A DNA stretch of 6,135 bases from Candidatus Sulfotelmatobacter sp. Lineage in GTDB: Bacteria > Acidobacteriota > Terriglobia > Terriglobales > Acidobacteriaceae. The stretch is taken from positions 1 through 6,135 of the forward strand of contig JASIKQ010000682.1 of the NCBI GenBank assembly GCA_030049565.1, given 5' to 3'. Below are positions 5,274 to 6,135 of this stretch, one piece after another. Made by a program: the position numbers and the translations under genes. Positions within the stretch are counted from its first letter, which is position 1, and each line of letters starts with the position of its first letter. The notes below the pieces were generated by a model. That model worked only from the letters and a program-made list of their open reading frames with translations. It made no database searches and was not told the DNA's origin.

Positions 5274-5311
5274 TCGTCCTTCGTCGTTACTTTTTCGTCG
5301 TTGGTCGTTGG
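5274..5311 (+). repeat. Degenerate 7-bp tandem repeat array (NNGTCGT), plus orientation
   Basis: In strict 7-bp register from 5274: TCGTCCT (one change), TCGTCGT, TACTTTT (degenerate), TCGTCGT, TGGTCGT, then a partial TGG. The array lies in the spacer upstream of rsfS. Bases 5297-5309 are an exact reverse complement of 5428-5440, so this array and the one at the nadD end form an inverted pair around roughly 110 bp. Confidence 0.7.
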
Positions 5312-5421
5312 CTTGGCACGGAGGAGTCCATTGTAAATGACGGCGCTGCTACCCGGTTCCCGCTTATGCCACTTAGAAGAAGAAACCAACGAAGGAATCA
5401 AGGCCCAAGCGACCGCGGCCC

Positions 5422-5449
5422 ACGACTAACGACCAACGACTGACGACCT
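5422..5449 (-). repeat. Four perfect-register 7-bp tandem repeats (NNGTCGT), minus orientation
   Basis: On the minus strand four consecutive units share GTCGT, with variable dinucleotides AG, CA, TG and TA in order. The first three units plus the first three bases of the fourth encode the last seven residues of NadD (RSSVVGR) and its TAG stop. The array therefore overlaps the 3' end of the gene rather than sitting only in the spacer. Confidence 0.85.
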
Positions 5450-6135
5450 GTTTTTATACAATCCTACCTTCTTTATGTAGTCCGCGACCGCAGGTTCCAA
5501 AAAACGTCCCAATGGTTTACCCGCCGCGACCGCCTCTCGAATTGTGGTCGAGGAAATCGGCTGATAAACATCGTCGAGCAGATGTACGGTTGCGCCGTTC
5601 AGCACAAGATCTCCTGAGGCCGCCTGTCTGCGAAAGGGATGGGTAATTTCCTGACGCGGGCGCAAGCTCTCGGGCAGCGCATTGGCGACATCAGCAAGCG
5701 AGTATCCCGGCCGGCTGGCAACCACAAACGCGCACTCGCGAAACAGAGCCTCCGCCTCATGCCACTTGGCAATTTCCTCGAAAGCATCGATGCCAATGAG
5801 AAAAAATAGCCCGTCGGTCTTTTTCATCGACTGCTTGAGCCGCATGACCGTGTCGATGGTGTAATTTGGCCTCGCGATCTTGTCTTTCGTTCTGCCCTTT
5901 CCAGCGTCAAGATTTTCCGGTGATTCCAATAACGACGGCAAGAAGTCCTTCTCTTGGGCAGTGGCCAGAACAACCATTGCGTAGCGGTGCGAAAAAGCCA
6001 GCAGCGGCTCACGCTGCTTGTGCGGCGGAATGTTCGCCGGCACAAACAAAATGCGGGAGAGTTGGCAGCGCTCGCGCGCCGCTCGGGCCAGCGCAAGATG
6101 CCCGCGATGAATGGGATCAAACGTACCACCGAAAA
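5426..6135 (-). CDS. nadD: Nicotinate-nucleotide adenylyltransferase NadD (start just outside window)
   Basis: The window holds 235 residues; probably only a handful at the N terminus are missing, since the first visible residues are FGGTFDPIHRGHL, which in this family sit within about ten residues of the start. NadD transfers AMP from ATP to nicotinate mononucleotide, giving deamido-NAD in cytosolic NAD synthesis. Visible motifs are GGTFDPIHRGH (2-12, nucleotidyltransferase H-x-G-H signature), PANIPPHK (32-39), RPNYTIDTV (88-96), LIGIDAFEEIAKWHEAEAL (112-130), SRPGY (140-144), ISSTTIREAVAAG (193-205, the S-S-T-x-I-R phosphate-binding motif) and VADYIKKVGLY (216-226), where family members usually end. 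Residues 227-235 (KNRSSVVGR) are an extra tail, largely encoded by a heptad repeat. A polar insert, about 72-86 (PENLDAGKGRTKDKI), precedes the RPNYTIDTV motif. It is the first gene of the minus-strand housekeeping run leading into rsfS. Confidence 0.96.
   Translation of the reverse strand, partial: FGGTFDPIHRGHLALARAARERCQLSRILFVPANIPPHKQREPLLAFSHRYAMVVLATAQEKDFLPSLLESPENLDAGKGRTKDKIARPNYTIDTVMRLKQSMKKTDGLFFLIGIDAFEEIAKWHEAEALFRECAFVVASRPGYSLADVANALPESLRPRQEITHPFRRQAASGDLVLNGATVHLLDDVYQPISSTTIREAVAAGKPLGRFLEPAVADYIKKVGLYKNRSSVVGR

Noticed and set aside
5330..5335. TACAAT (minus strand) as a -10 box for rsfS
   Set aside because: A good -10 match, but no -35-like element at the right distance and no TG extension, so it is not reported as a promoter.
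5249..5401. 51-residue N-terminal extension of RsfS
   Set aside because: Encoded by heptad-repeat spacer DNA and outside the RsfS family core, which starts at MKKTELK.
4841..5443. 200-codon plus-strand open frame
   Set aside because: It is antisense to rsfS, whose conserved motifs occupy the minus strand. The frame has no family features and is a coding shadow.

Overview
The window looks like a piece of an Acidobacteriota (Terriglobia/Koribacter-like) chromosome. This is an inference from the mix of small Sec-secreted proteins, a very short Flp-type pilin and the style of the housekeeping cluster. No rRNA marker or database search was available to test it. Base composition is moderately GC-rich throughout, and I saw no obvious composition break, tRNA, CRISPR array or transposase.

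Left part (1-1871, plus strand): the C-terminal 385 residues of a secreted, cysteine-rich, beta-propeller-like protein run in from the left edge. After a perfect 9-bp hairpin comes a 209-residue secreted protein with LVIVD-type repeats. Middle part (1909-2873, minus strand): two small secreted proteins, probably co-transcribed. One is a 173-residue DUF4440/NTF2-like protein with a good promoter and Shine-Dalgarno site. The other is a 122-residue protein of the GCV...GHRVEITG type. Their likely terminator hairpin lies inside the 3' end of the convergent LVIVD gene. A 272-bp divergent spacer then holds a promoter facing each way. It leads on the plus strand to a 54-residue Flp/Fap pilin gene that is easily missed because it is so short.

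Right part (3433-6135, minus strand): the housekeeping run nadD (cut by the right edge), rsfS, a class I SAM methyltransferase and rlmH, transcribed right to left. nadD makes the NAD precursor deamido-NAD, RsfS silences idle ribosomes and RlmH methylates 23S rRNA pseudouridine 1915. nadD-rsfS-rlmH is a widely conserved neighbourhood. The unusual member is the methyltransferase of unknown substrate between rsfS and rlmH.

The most unusual structure is a pair of oppositely oriented 7-bp repeat arrays (consensus NNGTCGT) on either side of the nadD-rsfS spacer. One array has become the last seven codons and the stop codon of nadD. I see no clear defence, toxin-antitoxin or biosynthetic system. The points most worth checking are the heptad arrays, the terminator embedded in a convergent gene, and the pilin gene with no visible Tad machinery.
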